DNA of 64,000 bases. It comes from Cognatundibacterium luofuense. Lineage in GTDB: Bacteria; Pseudomonadota; Gammaproteobacteria; Burkholderiales; Burkholderiaceae_D. The stretch covers positions 558,001-622,000 of the forward strand of contig NZ_JAGSPN010000001.1 in assembly GCF_018139685.1 (NCBI RefSeq), in the 5' to 3' direction. A program made the translations under genes and the position numbers. Shown in pieces: positions 20,566-29,752 of this stretch. The notes beneath the pieces were generated by a model that worked only from the letters and a program-made list of their open reading frames with translations, was not told where the DNA came from and searched no databases. Position 1 is the stretch's first letter; every line of letters starts with the position of its first letter.

Positions 20566-21004
20566 GTGCCTTTCTTAATTCCGCATTCGCTGAAACGGTA
20601 ATGCCTGAGCTGATTCTCTTCATCTGAATCATGCGGACGAAGAAACCGGGGTCGGAATTTCAGTCTGCGATGCTGCACGATATTTATGAAATAAGTTCTG
20701 GTAACGCCGCGCAGTTTTGTGGCGATACTATGCAATTATCGTCATTTACATTTTTCGGAAGTCCGGACTTTCTGCCGACGACCGCTGGATCGCTATGCAG
20801 AACACCGCATTTGATGCAATTTTCGATAAAAAGGCGTGCGGTAAGCCTTACCGGAATCGCCTGCTCGCTACGGAAAAGCTTAATGCGATAACCGACGATG
20901 AGGCATCCATTCTCAGAAAATAAGCCAGTTATGTTCAGCCGCGCAGCAGTTGCATAAGCAGAATCTGCAATGCTTCGGGCAGCAGACCAGATGCAGGTGA
21001 CAAT
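20566..21004. other. Gene-free stretch between ftsZ and the protease gene
   Basis: No supported coding region; small open frames here lack recognisable products. It contains repeat copy A (20729-20812) and a short palindrome GGTAAGCCTTACC near 20850. The flanking genes are convergent. Confidence 0.6.
20729..20812 (-). repeat. 84-bp dispersed repeat, copy A
   Basis: Read on the reverse strand, it starts with AAATGCGGTGTTCTGCATAG, contains GGTCGTCGGCAGAAAGTC, and ends 65 bases from its start with a second box AAATGACGATAATTGCATA. The first 50 bases match copy B at about 47 of 50 positions by eye. It lies between convergent genes, after the ftsZ terminator. Confidence 0.85.
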
Positions 21005-21036
21005 AAAAAACGCCACTGATGACAGTGGCGTTTAAA
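21005..21036 (-). terminator. Intrinsic terminator of the protease gene
   Basis: AAACGCCACTG (21008-21018) and CAGTGGCGTTT (21023-21033) form an 11-bp stem with a 4-base loop. On the reverse strand a T-run follows. It lies just after the subtilisin stop codon. Confidence 0.9.
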
Positions 21037-21059
21037 GTATTTTTTATGAAGTGGAAGTT

Positions 21060-22547
21060 TTAATTGCCTTTGGCTGCACTCACAGCAGCAGCGGCATCGA
21101 CCAGACCTGCGCCGCAGCCAACACAGTTTGCAGGTGCCTGGCGGCTGGTCTTAATCAGAATATTACGAACCTGATCCGGTGTCAGAGCCGGATTGATTGC
21201 CAGCATCAGCGCGGCAACGCCGGCTACGTGCGGAGCTGCCATCGACGTGCCGATGTAGTAGCCATAGTAGTCCTCGTCACCCGGTTTGGTTCTGCCTGCG
21301 TTCAGAGTGGATAAAATCCAGTCCTGATCACTGCTGCGGCCGCCGCCCGGAGCAGTCACGGTTACATGGCCACCATAGTTTGAGTAAAACGCACGGCTGC
21401 CATCGATGCCGTTGGATGCTACCGGAATCACGCCCGGGCAACTGGCCGGTGTCGAAAGACGTGCATTACGACCTTCATTGCCAGCAGCAACGACAACCAC
21501 CGCACCTTTTTGTTTGGCGGCCATAAAACCGGCGGCTTCCGTTTTGCTGCATAAGTCCATGCCGCCAAGCGAGAGGTTAATGACTTTCGCCGGTGTGGTA
21601 TTCGTTGGTACGCCTTCTACCGGCAAACCTGCAGCCCATGCAACGCCATCGATAATGTCTGAAGTCTGGCCACCGCATTTACCCAGCACCCGCACCGGCA
21701 GGATCTTCGCCTGCGGCGCAACGCCGACGACACCTTTACCATTCGCAGCGGCAGCAATCGTGCCTGCCACATGGGTACCGTGCCAGCTGCTGTCCGAGTT
21801 ATAGCAACTGAAATCATCAACCCAGTCGCCCATATCAATACCGTTTGGCCCGCGTGCTGATGTCACGCCATCTGCCACGGTAATGCGTGCAGTGTCGGGA
21901 TCGCTAATGAAGTTGTAGCCATAGCCCTGACCACCCGGTGCAGGGATCAGATTTGCAACTAAATCCGGATGCGGGCGGTAACCGGTATCCACCACCGCGA
22001 CGACTACATCCTTACCAAATGACAGATCCCAGGCCTTAGGCAAATTCATGCCGCCTTTCTGAACCTGTGTGTCCTGCAGATCCCACTGGTCACTGAAGAA
22101 ATACGGATCTGTCGGAACGAAAGACGGGCGGCGGATGCGGTCCGGCTCGGCATACGCAATTTGCGGATCATTACTTTGCAACTGGCGGCTGATTTGCTGC
22201 AGATCCTGTACACGCATCGCTTTGTCCGCGCGGAATACCCACGCACCGGTACTCATCTGACGCAAAGGCTGAAAGCGCACACCGATTGCGGAAGCGTAGC
22301 GGTTGATTTGCTGTGAGCGCAGCTGTAACTGGCTTTCCAGTTGCGGTGCAGTACCTGCCAGCGCAGCAGCACTGCGTGCAAAGCGTGCATCGTTTCGGTA
22401 ATGCACGATCAGTTGACGAGCTTGTTCCGCAGCGACAGGTTTGGATTTGATCTGGCGGCGCGGAAAGCTGGCTGCATCAGACTGAGATGTGACAACGCTT
22501 GCTAACAGAACTGCGGTCACAGAAAAGCGGGAAAACAAAGAATTCAT
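21060..22547 (-). CDS. Secreted subtilisin-like (S8) serine protease
   Basis: Exported peptidase of 495 residues. An N-terminal Sec signal peptide probably ends near A25-A26 (SQSDA|AS), then an inhibitor-I9-like propeptide (about 42-135), then the S8 domain. The catalytic triad is complete: D187 in VVDTGY, H256 in HGTHVAG, S435 in GTSMAAPHVAG, with oxyanion N357 in AAGNEG. The ATG at 22547 is preferred over an upstream in-frame start because AGGTGA lies 4 bases before it and the signal peptide begins there. It follows the RCC1 lipoprotein gene by 22 bases, probably as one operon. The substrate is unknown. Confidence 0.94.
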   Translation of the reverse strand: MNSLFSRFSVTAVLLASVVTSQSDAASFPRRQIKSKPVAAEQARQLIVHYRNDARFARSAAALAGTAPQLESQLQLRSQQINRYASAIGVRFQPLRQMSTGAWVFRADKAMRVQDLQQISRQLQSNDPQIAYAEPDRIRRPSFVPTDPYFFSDQWDLQDTQVQKGGMNLPKAWDLSFGKDVVVAVVDTGYRPHPDLVANLIPAPGGQGYGYNFISDPDTARITVADGVTSARGPNGIDMGDWVDDFSCYNSDSSWHGTHVAGTIAAAANGKGVVGVAPQAKILPVRVLGKCGGQTSDIIDGVAWAAGLPVEGVPTNTTPAKVINLSLGGMDLCSKTEAAGFMAAKQKGAVVVVAAGNEGRNARLSTPASCPGVIPVASNGIDGSRAFYSNYGGHVTVTAPGGGRSSDQDWILSTLNAGRTKPGDEDYYGYYIGTSMAAPHVAGVAALMLAINPALTPDQVRNILIKTSRQAPANCVGCGAGLVDAAAAVSAAKGN

Positions 22548-22569
22548 AAAGTCACCTGTGATCATCTGT

Positions 22570-24270
22570 TTATTGGGCGTAGTAAGGAATCGCGGTCAGC
22601 TTGCCGGAAACACGGCTGCTGTCACCACCAGCCCAGGCATCGCCCCAGGTCACATAATCACCGGATTTGGTGACGGCGAGAAATCCGCCGAATGCGGTTC
22701 CGTAAATGGCACGCACATTCGCAAGGCGCGCTTTCACGCTGCTGCTGTTGCCGCCTTTACTTTGCATACCCCAGCTGACTACGCTGCCATCGGAACGCAG
22801 CGCGGCAAACGCATACTGATTGCCAGTGATCGTCAGGACATTGTTCAGATCGGCGCTGACGGCAGAACTGTCGCCGCCTTTTTCAGCGTCGCCCCAGCTG
22901 ACGACGGTACCGTCAGATTTCAATGCGACAAATGCCTGATCATTCGCAAATAAACGGATGACTTGTGTCAGCTTGCTTTTGACGGCATCGAAGCTGGCCT
23001 GCATGCGCGGGCTGTCGCCCCAGTGTACGACGGTGCCGTCTTTCTTCAGCGCGGCGAAGCTGTATTCAGAAGCGACGATGGATTTCACGTCACTCAGTTG
23101 CGCGGCGACCGCAGAAGAATCTGCACTTTCGATATAGGCCAGAGAGCCGAATGCCTGTGCTTTAGCACTGCTGTCGATTGCAGCACCGCTGTAGCCATTC
23201 AGTACAAAGCTGCTGACATTGCTCAGTTGTGTGCCGCTGCTGGTGTACAGCGGTGAACTGTAGCCGGAACCCCAGCCTACCATGTTGCCGTCTTCTGTCT
23301 GAGCGACGAAATCATAACGGTTGCCAGCGACGCGGCGCAGTTTCTGGCTGCCGATCTTGTAGCTGTTACCGCCGGAATCTGCTTCACCAAAACTCTGCAC
23401 GGTGCCATCGGCCGCGATCAGCGCATAAGCGCTTTCGGTGTAAGCGACGGAACGGAAATTCGATAACGCGGTAATTTGTTCTGCTGTCAGACCAAGCTGG
23501 GAATGGTTCAGCGGGAAATAATCATCCTGCGTGACCGAATACAGATTGCCCCACGCGACAAAGCTGCCATCCTGACGCGTCGCAAAGAAAGCGTTATAGC
23601 CGGACTGGATATCTTTCAGATTTTGCAGCGCGCCTGTGGCTTTCGGTGTTTGTCCGCTGGTGGCGTCGGCTGGTTTTTCGATGGTGATCGCATCCGGGCC
23701 CCACGACATCACGTTGTTATCGGCTAGCAAGGCGGCGAAACCGCGTTCGGTTGCGATGATTTTGCTGATATTGCTGATGCTTTCGACCGGTGTGTATGCG
23801 CCACCCCATTCCGGGCTGCCCCACAAATAAACTTTACCGTTTTGCAAAACGGCAAACGCAGCGCCTGCGGTACTGACGCTGTTGGCTGCCAGCGTTTGCG
23901 TTGCGCTGCCGGTGCCACAGGTGGCGGAAATGGTCAGTTTGCTGTCTGGCGTACTGTCTTCCAGCGTCAGATCAGTACCGAGACTCTGGCCAGAGGAATT
24001 GCTCCAGGCTATTTTGGGTGTTTCGGTACAGGTGCCGGTGCTGACGCGGGCGATCAGGGTTTGTCCGCGTGCGCCGAAAACATCAATGCTGACCACAGGT
24101 TTTGCCGGTGTGGCATTGCAACCCATCTGGGAAGCAAACAAATCATTCACCCGGTTACATACCGCACTGCGGATCTGGTCTTTGTCGCCATTTCCGCCGC
24201 AACCGCCCAGCATTGCTGAAATCGTTAACAGCGCAATTGCCGGACGTGCCGGCCAGTGTCGCAAACGCAT
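22570..24270 (-). CDS. RCC1-repeat lipoprotein
   Basis: Predicted lipoprotein of 566 residues with lipobox LGGC (cysteine about 24), an Ig-like or linker region (about 50-150), then a C-terminal run of at least eight repeats centred on V-x-x-WG (for example VYLWGSPEWGG, VVSWGDAEKGG, VTWGDAWAGG). These match RCC1/BLIP-II-type beta-propeller blades. RCC1-fold propellers bind proteins, and BLIP-II is a secreted enzyme inhibitor, so a partner or inhibitor role for the neighbouring protease is possible but unproven. AAGGGG lies about 8 bases before the ATG. Confidence 0.88.
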   Translation of the reverse strand: MRLRHWPARPAIALLTISAMLGGCGGNGDKDQIRSAVCNRVNDLFASQMGCNATPAKPVVSIDVFGARGQTLIARVSTGTCTETPKIAWSNSSGQSLGTDLTLEDSTPDSKLTISATCGTGSATQTLAANSVSTAGAAFAVLQNGKVYLWGSPEWGGAYTPVESISNISKIIATERGFAALLADNNVMSWGPDAITIEKPADATSGQTPKATGALQNLKDIQSGYNAFFATRQDGSFVAWGNLYSVTQDDYFPLNHSQLGLTAEQITALSNFRSVAYTESAYALIAADGTVQSFGEADSGGNSYKIGSQKLRRVAGNRYDFVAQTEDGNMVGWGSGYSSPLYTSSGTQLSNVSSFVLNGYSGAAIDSSAKAQAFGSLAYIESADSSAVAAQLSDVKSIVASEYSFAALKKDGTVVHWGDSPRMQASFDAVKSKLTQVIRLFANDQAFVALKSDGTVVSWGDAEKGGDSSAVSADLNNVLTITGNQYAFAALRSDGSVVSWGMQSKGGNSSSVKARLANVRAIYGTAFGGFLAVTKSGDYVTWGDAWAGGDSSRVSGKLTAIPYYAQ

Positions 24271-24426
24271 TCTGAATCCCCTTGCTCGTGTATTTAAATA
24301 TATTTATCGCAAACAGGTATTGTAATTGACCCGTCATGAAGTCTGGCATTGTTTGGGGGCCGCCGGAAAAAAAATACGGAGTATGTTAATCTCAGGCCAC
24401 GTTTTTTTGAAAAAAGGAGAAGTCCC

Positions 24427-24933
24427 ATGACAATTCAGACCGGAGACAAACTGCCTGCAGGTCAACTGGCAGAGTTTATCGAAGTAGAAGGCAATGGCTG
24501 CAGCTTAGGCCCGAACACCTTTGAGGTGGCGGATCTGGTAAAAGGTAAAACCATTGCAATTTTCGGCTTGCCGGGCGCTTATACGCCAACCTGCTCTGCA
24601 CAGCACGTGCCGGGTTACATCGAACACGCAGAAGCACTGAAAGCCAAAGGCGTCGATGAAATCTGGTGTATTTCGGTTAATGATGCGTTCGTGATGGGTG
24701 CATGGGGTCGCGATCAGAAAGCAACTGGTATCGTACGCATGATGGCGGACGGTAATGCGGCCTTCTCCAAAGCGCTGGGTCTGGATGCAGACTTCAGCAA
24801 ATACGGCATGGGCACACGTTCCCAGCGTTATTCCATGCTGGTCAAAGACGGCGTTGTCGCGCAGCTGAATGTGGAAGCCGGCGGCAAATTTGAAGTCTCT
24901 GATGCAGCAACCATGCTGAAACAGCTGGGCTGA
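24427..24933 (+). CDS. Peroxiredoxin (Prx5/PMP20 type)
   Basis: Thiol peroxidase reducing hydrogen peroxide and organic hydroperoxides. 168 residues. The active-site pattern PGAYTPTC gives peroxidatic C56; other cysteines at 25 and near 80 could act in recycling. The frame is open further upstream, but the ATG at 24427 has AAAAAGGAGA just before it and gives the usual family N-terminus. In related betaproteobacteria this gene commonly lies between ftsZ and lpxC; here the protease/lipoprotein pair separates it from ftsZ. Confidence 0.94.
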   Translation: MTIQTGDKLPAGQLAEFIEVEGNGCSLGPNTFEVADLVKGKTIAIFGLPGAYTPTCSAQHVPGYIEHAEALKAKGVDEIWCISVNDAFVMGAWGRDQKATGIVRMMADGNAAFSKALGLDADFSKYGMGTRSQRYSMLVKDGVVAQLNVEAGGKFEVSDAATMLKQLG

Positions 24934-24940
24934 TGTTGCC

Positions 24941-24967
24941 AAAAAGAGGACGCAGCGCGTCCTCTTT
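24941..24967 (+). terminator. Probable terminator after the peroxiredoxin gene
   Basis: AAAGAGGACGC and GCGTCCTCTTT form an 11-bp stem with a 3-base loop, 8 bases after the stop codon. The T-tract is only three long. Presence here implies that lpxC has its own promoter. Confidence 0.75.
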
Positions 24968-25010
24968 GCCTCTCGTCCGCGTTGTGCCGGAAGCCGTGCC
25001 GGATAATCGC

Positions 25011-25016
25011 TATAAT
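25011..25016 (+). promoter_or_regulatory. -10 element directly before lpxC
   Basis: Perfect TATAAT at 25011-25016, seven bases before the lpxC ATG at 25023. Transcription would normally start 6-8 bases after the -10, that is, at or next to the ATG, giving a leaderless mRNA. No convincing -35 is seen at 17 +/- 1 bp. Confidence 0.5.
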
Positions 25017-25022
25017 GACGGG

Positions 25023-25958
25023 ATGCTGAAACAAACCACTATCCTCCAATCTGTCCGCGCCACCGGCGTCGGCCTGCACTCCGGCACCAAAGTCGAACTG
25101 GTTCTGCGTCCTGCGCCAGCCGATACCGGCATTGTATTTACCCGTACTGATCTGAATCCGCCGCTGGTTTTTCCTGCGAATGCCAATGCTGTCGGCGATA
25201 CCCGTATGGCATCGACCCTGACCAAAGATGGTCAGCGTGTTTCCACGGTGGAGCATTTGCTGTCAGCGGTCGCGGGTATGGGTATTGATAATTTGTATAT
25301 TGATGTCAGCGCGGAAGAAATTCCGATTATGGATGGCTCTGCGTCTTCCTTCGTGTATCTGTTGCAGCAAGCGGGATTGCAGGAGCTGGATGCTGCGAAG
25401 AAATTTATCCGCGTGCTGAAACCGGTGGAAATCCGCGAAGGGCAGGGCGCACAGGAGAAATGGGCGCGTCTGGAACCGCATGATGGTTACAAGCTGCATT
25501 TCTTTATCGAGTTTAATCATCCGGCAGTCGATGGCACTGTGCAGACCGCAGAAGTGGATTTTGACCACGTATCCTTCGTCAACGACGTGGCGCGCGCACG
25601 TACTTTCGGCTTTATGCAGGATGTGGAAATGCTGCGCGGTATCGGACTGGCGCGTGGCGGTTCGATGGAAAACGCGATTGTGATGGATGAATACAAAATC
25701 CTGAATGCAGATGGTTTGCGCTTCAACGATGAGTTTGTGCGCCACAAAATTCTGGATGCGATCGGCGATTTATTCCTGATCGGCCATCCGCTGATCGCCA
25801 GCTACAAAGCGCATAAATCCGGTCACGGCCTGAATAATCAGTTGCTGCGTGCTTTGCTGGCAGATCCTGAAGCCTATGAAATTGTCAGCTTCGATGATGT
25901 CCGTCAGGCACCACCTGCGTTTGCGTCGCAAAGCCAGCGTGAATGGCATTTCGCCTGA
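25023..25958 (+). CDS. lpxC: UDP-3-O-acyl-N-acetylglucosamine deacetylase LpxC
   Basis: Zinc deacetylase for the committed step of lipid A synthesis. 311 residues. The zinc ligands H78, H241 and D245 ([16 protein letters not shown]) and catalytic H268 are in place. The frame is open back to 24933, but MLKQTTI at 25023 is the standard family N-terminus, and the longer version would start at the previous gene's stop. No Shine-Dalgarno precedes the ATG. The gene is followed by repeat copy B and a two-way terminator. Confidence 0.96.
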   Translation: MLKQTTILQSVRATGVGLHSGTKVELVLRPAPADTGIVFTRTDLNPPLVFPANANAVGDTRMASTLTKDGQRVSTVEHLLSAVAGMGIDNLYIDVSAEEIPIMDGSASSFVYLLQQAGLQELDAAKKFIRVLKPVEIREGQGAQEKWARLEPHDGYKLHFFIEFNHPAVDGTVQTAEVDFDHVSFVNDVARARTFGFMQDVEMLRGIGLARGGSMENAIVMDEYKILNADGLRFNDEFVRHKILDAIGDLFLIGHPLIASYKAHKSGHGLNNQLLRALLADPEAYEIVSFDDVRQAPPAFASQSQREWHFA

Positions 25959-25972
25959 ACTGCATTCTGATT

Positions 25973-26056
25973 GTGCAGCTATCGTCATTTGTATTTCGCT
26001 GAGGCCCGGACTTTCTGCCGACGACCGCCGGATCGCTGTGCTGAACACCGCATTTG
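25973..26056 (-). repeat. 84-bp dispersed repeat, copy B
   Basis: Reverse-strand orientation, starting AAATGCGGTGTTCAGCACAG and ending with box 2 AAATGACGATAGCTGCACA after the same 65-base spacing. It starts 14 bases after the lpxC stop, between convergent lpxC and dxs. Copies A and B share the same type of second box, unlike C and D. Confidence 0.87.
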
Positions 26057-26207
26057 AGGCAATCTGAGGCAGTTTCAGGCCTTTTGAGACCCTTTTAGAC
26101 TCTTATCAGCCTCTTGGGTATGATGAAAGAGCATAGGGGGGCGAGGCAGCGGGACAGCCTGAACAGCGGATACAAAGCCCGTAAAAGCAGATTGGTACAG
26201 ACACAAT
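26057..26207. other. Gene-free stretch between lpxC and dxs
   Basis: No supported gene or structure beyond the flanking repeat copy B and the terminator that follows. Confidence 0.5.
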
Positions 26208-26247
26208 AAAAAAGCAGCGTTTTCCATCACCGGAAACGCTGCTTTTT
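26208..26247. terminator. Two-way terminator between lpxC and dxs
   Basis: AAAAAAGCAGCG... (26208-26225) pairs with its complement at 26232-26247 with a single-base bulge. A-run before and T-run after the stem, so it can end transcription from both convergent genes. Confidence 0.88.
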
Positions 26248-26309
26248 TACTTTGCTGAACGCCCGATCAGAAACCGGCTGAGCGGAGTCTGATCGTTCGT
26301 GTGACCAGC

Positions 26310-28184
26310 TCAGGTGCCGGTCGCGGCGACTGCCGGTGTCAGCAAATCGCCGAAGCGTTGCTGTACCGAAGCGGCAATGCCTTTAGCATCCAGACCGCAA
26401 TTTGCCAGCAGGATTGCAGGATCGCCGTGATCAATGAACTGATCCGGCAAGCCCAGCAATTGCACCGGTTTGGCGATACCGGCTTCGGCCAGTGCTTCCA
26501 TGACGGCAGAACCCGCGCCGCCCATCACGCAGCCTTCTTCGACGCAAACCAGTGCATCGTGGCTTTGCGCCAGCTGAACCACCAGCTCTTTATCCAGCGG
26601 CTTAATGAAGCGCATATTGGCAACGGTCAGATCCAGATTTTCTGCAGCCAGCAGCGCAGGATGCACCATCGAGCCGAAGGCCAGAATCGCGACTTTGCTG
26701 CCGTTGCGAACAATGCTGCCCTTACCGATTTCCAGTGCTTCCAGTGCTTCCGAGGTGGCTGCGCCGGTACCTGCACCGCGCGGATAACGGACGGCTGCCG
26801 GACCCGGATACAGGTAAGCCGTGGTCAGCATCTGGCGGCATTCATTTTCATCCGCCGGTGCCATCACCACCATGTTCGGGATACAGCGCAGATACGCGAT
26901 ATCGTAGTTACCTGCATGAGTTGCACCATCGGCACCGACCAGACCGGCGCGGTCCAGCGCAAAGGTCACATCCAGATTTTGCAGAGCGACGTCGTGGATC
27001 AGCTGATCATAGGCACGCTGCAGGAAGGTCGAGTAAATCGCCACCACCGGTTTGAAACCTTCGCAAGCCATACCGGCTGCAAAGGTTACTGCATGCTGTT
27101 CCGCGATACCGACGTCGTAATAACGTTCAGGGAATTGTTTTTCAAATTCGACCAGACCGGAACCTTCGCGCATCGCCGGCGTGATACCGACCAGTTTAGG
27201 ATCGGCCTTGCCCATATCGCACAGCCACTGGCCGAAGATCTGGGTGTAGGTTTTTTTGCTGCTGGTGGCAGGTTTGATACCTTCCGCCGGATTGAATTTA
27301 CCCGGGCCGTGGTACAGCACAGGATCGGCTTCCGCCAGTTTGTAACCCTGACCTTTTTTGGTGACCACATGCAGGAATTGCGGGCCTTTCAGGCTGCGGA
27401 TGTTTTGCAGCGTCGGAATCAGCGAATCCAGATCATGACCGTCAATCGGGCCGATGTAATTAAAGCCGAATTCTTCAAACATGGTGGCCGGCACGATCAT
27501 GCCTTTCGCATGTTCTTCCAGACGCTTTGCCAGTTCCAGCATGCCGGAAGGCAGCACGGATTTGCCGACATTTTTCGCAGCAGCATAGAATTTGCCGGAC
27601 AGCAGGCGTGCCAGATAACGGTTCAGCGCGCCTACCGGTGGGGAGATCGACATATCGTTGTCGTTCAGAATCACCAGCAGATTCACATCATCGTACACGC
27701 CGCCATTGTTCAGCGCTTCAAATGCCATACCGGCGGTCATCGAGCCATCGCCGATAATCGCGACGGCGTGGCGTTGTTCGCCCTTGGTACGCGCTGCCAG
27801 CGCCATACCCAGCGCAGCAGAAATCGAGGTCGACGAGTGCGCTGTACCGAAAGTATCGTATTCGCTTTCATCGCGCTTAGGGAAGCCGGACAAACCCTGA
27901 TACTGGCGCAGCGATGGCATACGGTCGCGGCGGCCAGTCAGGATTTTATGCGGATAAGTCTGATGACCGACGTCCCAGACCAGACGGTCTTCCGGCGTGT
28001 TGAACACATAATGCAGTGCGATGGTCAGCTCCACCGTACCCAGATTCGATGACAGATGGCCACCGGTTTTGGAAACGGAATCCAGCAGGAAGTGGCGCAG
28101 TTCATCAGCCACTGCTTTCAGTTGCGGACGCGGCAGCTTACGCAGATCTGCCGGCGATTGAATTTGTTGTAATAAGCTCGTCAT
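26310..28184 (-). CDS. dxs: 1-deoxy-D-xylulose-5-phosphate synthase
   Basis: First enzyme of the MEP isoprenoid pathway: condenses pyruvate and glyceraldehyde 3-phosphate using thiamine diphosphate. 624 residues. The cofactor motif [16 protein letters not shown] and the transketolase-type pyrimidine domain with [13 protein letters not shown] are present. ispA lies 12 bases upstream on the same strand; the dxs-ispA-xseB order is common in proteobacteria and supplies both precursors and the prenyl elongation step. Confidence 0.97.
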   Translation of the reverse strand: MTSLLQQIQSPADLRKLPRPQLKAVADELRHFLLDSVSKTGGHLSSNLGTVELTIALHYVFNTPEDRLVWDVGHQTYPHKILTGRRDRMPSLRQYQGLSGFPKRDESEYDTFGTAHSSTSISAALGMALAARTKGEQRHAVAIIGDGSMTAGMAFEALNNGGVYDDVNLLVILNDNDMSISPPVGALNRYLARLLSGKFYAAAKNVGKSVLPSGMLELAKRLEEHAKGMIVPATMFEEFGFNYIGPIDGHDLDSLIPTLQNIRSLKGPQFLHVVTKKGQGYKLAEADPVLYHGPGKFNPAEGIKPATSSKKTYTQIFGQWLCDMGKADPKLVGITPAMREGSGLVEFEKQFPERYYDVGIAEQHAVTFAAGMACEGFKPVVAIYSTFLQRAYDQLIHDVALQNLDVTFALDRAGLVGADGATHAGNYDIAYLRCIPNMVVMAPADENECRQMLTTAYLYPGPAAVRYPRGAGTGAATSEALEALEIGKGSIVRNGSKVAILAFGSMVHPALLAAENLDLTVANMRFIKPLDKELVVQLAQSHDALVCVEEGCVMGGAGSAVMEALAEAGIAKPVQLLGLPDQFIDHGDPAILLANCGLDAKGIAASVQQRFGDLLTPAVAATGT

Positions 28185-28196
28185 AGCGTCACTAAA

Positions 28197-29084
28197 TCAG
28201 GCTTGTCTTTGAATAATCAGATCTGCAATATCGTGCAGCTGGCGCGCCTGGTCGCCGTATGCCTGCAGTGCAGTGTGTGCTTGCTGGCAGAGTTCTGCCG
28301 CCAGCTGGCGTGATGCATCCAGCCCCAGCAGGCTGACATAGGTCGGCTTGTTGTCGGCGGCATCTTTGCCCGCAGTTTTCCCCAGCGTCGCAGAGTCTGC
28401 GGTGGCGTCGAGAATATCATCAACCACCTGGAAAGCGAGTCCGGTGGCAGCCGAGTAAGTATTCAGTGCAGAAATATCCGCTACGCTGAGTTCCTTACCA
28501 GCCTGTGCGCCGAGCATGACTGAAGCACGCAGCAACGCACCGGTTTTCAGGCTGTGCATTTGTTCCAGCTGGGCGCGGTTCAGTTGCTGACCAACGCTGG
28601 CCAGATCAATTGCCTGTCCGCCGCACATACCGGCAGAACCGGAAGCTTCAGCCAGTGTGCGTATCATGCCTACCACAGTGGCTGGCGCTGCATCTGCCTG
28701 TGCCAGTGTCAGGAAGGCCTGACTTTGCAGTGCATCACCGACCAGTAATGCGGTTGCTTCATCGTATTTCACATGCACGGTAGGTTTGCCGCGACGCATA
28801 TCGTCGTCATCCATGCAAGGCATATCGTCATGTACCAGAGAGTACACATGGATCATTTCCACAGCGCAGGCAGCGCGTTCCAGCAGGGATTGCGGTGCAT
28901 TGAACAGCGCGCCGGCAGCGAATACCAGCAGAGGGCGCACGCGCTTGCCGCCATCCAGTGCGGTGTAGCGCATGGCTTCATGCAGATGTGCCGGCGTCTG
29001 GCTGACCGGCGGTAAATAAGCCGATAAAGCCTGTTCACAGGTCTGCTGGATGTTTTTCATCCAGACCTGAAATTCCTGATTCAT
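28197..29084 (-). CDS. ispA: Farnesyl diphosphate synthase
   Basis: Trans-isoprenyl diphosphate synthase condensing IPP with DMAPP and then GPP, feeding undecaprenyl and quinone side-chain synthesis. 295 residues. The first aspartate-rich motif is DDMPCMD (bacterial DDxxxxD type) and the second is DDILD within FQVVDDILDATAD. It overlaps xseB by 4 bases and precedes dxs by 12. Confidence 0.96.
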   Translation of the reverse strand: MNQEFQVWMKNIQQTCEQALSAYLPPVSQTPAHLHEAMRYTALDGGKRVRPLLVFAAGALFNAPQSLLERAACAVEMIHVYSLVHDDMPCMDDDDMRRGKPTVHVKYDEATALLVGDALQSQAFLTLAQADAAPATVVGMIRTLAEASGSAGMCGGQAIDLASVGQQLNRAQLEQMHSLKTGALLRASVMLGAQAGKELSVADISALNTYSAATGLAFQVVDDILDATADSATLGKTAGKDAADNKPTYVSLLGLDASRQLAAELCQQAHTALQAYGDQARQLHDIADLIIQRQA

Positions 29085-29350
29085 TCAAGATCCTCTCTGG
29101 GGGAGATGTTCAGCGGGCGCAGCATGCCGTTCTCCAGCACCCGCACTTGTTGTTCTACCTGTTCCAACTGACCGCTGCAGTAGCGTATCAGTGCAGCACC
29201 GCGCTGATAGGCAGCCACCGATGCTTCCAGTGCCAGACTGCCGGATTCCATTTGTTCGACCAGTTGTTGCAGCTCTGTCATGGCTGATTCAAAACTGGCT
29301 GGTAAATCCGTTGGCGCGGTCTGGGACGGTTCCGTCTGTTTTCTGGGCAT
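29081..29350 (-). CDS. xseB: Exodeoxyribonuclease VII small subunit
   Basis: Small subunit of the single-strand-specific exonuclease VII; pairs with XseA, which is not in the window. 89 residues, with the helical core FESAMTELQQLVEQMESG and the LE-rich second helix typical of XseB. First gene of the xseB-ispA-dxs operon. Confidence 0.93.
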   Translation of the reverse strand: MPRKQTEPSQTAPTDLPASFESAMTELQQLVEQMESGSLALEASVAAYQRGAALIRYCSGQLEQVEQQVRVLENGMLRPLNISPREDLE

Positions 29351-29752
29351 GCCTCACCTGTCAGAACAGGACCTGAACCAGTTTTTTGTATCCGTCTCTG
29401 CAGACGGGCTGCAGCGGTATTTAAAACGGTTCTGATCAAATTGCAAATCTCTTATGCAGAGTCCAACCCGCTATTTTAGAGCAATCGGCTCAAGATATAA
29501 AAAAATCCCCTGTTTTTGTAGCCCTATTTTGCTTACAAATAGAAACAAAAATTTCGAATTTGAAACCGGTTGTCGTTATGTGTGCAGATTACACTCGAAA
29601 AAAACGCGAAATTGCGTTTAATTCATTTCCATGTGGAAACGTAGTGGCTATAGTTGCGTAACCGGTTCCTGCGATCAGATGCAGGCCAGCTCTCCGCCTT
29701 ACAGTCCGTTTTTTTCCAGTGTTTTATCGAAATCAGTTCACAGGTTGTTGTC
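29351..29752. other. Divergent control region between xseB and the DUF1631 gene
   Basis: About 400 AT-rich bases without a supported gene. It holds a 14-bp palindrome TTTCCATGTGGAAA at 29626-29639, which could be a regulator site, and two AACCGGTT-like sequences near 29564 and 29662. No strong -35/-10 pair was identified. An open frame from a TTG at 29654 belongs to the DUF1631 gene but is probably untranslated leader. Confidence 0.5.

Noticed and set aside
24933-25022. 30-residue N-terminal extension of LpxC
   Set aside because: It would begin at the previous gene's stop, covers the terminator and TATAAT, and is absent from the family's normal N-terminus.
26301-28052. A 583-codon forward open frame opposite dxs
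   Set aside because: It mirrors the dxs coding strand, is His/Gln/Arg-rich with no recognisable domain, and dxs has complete family motifs.
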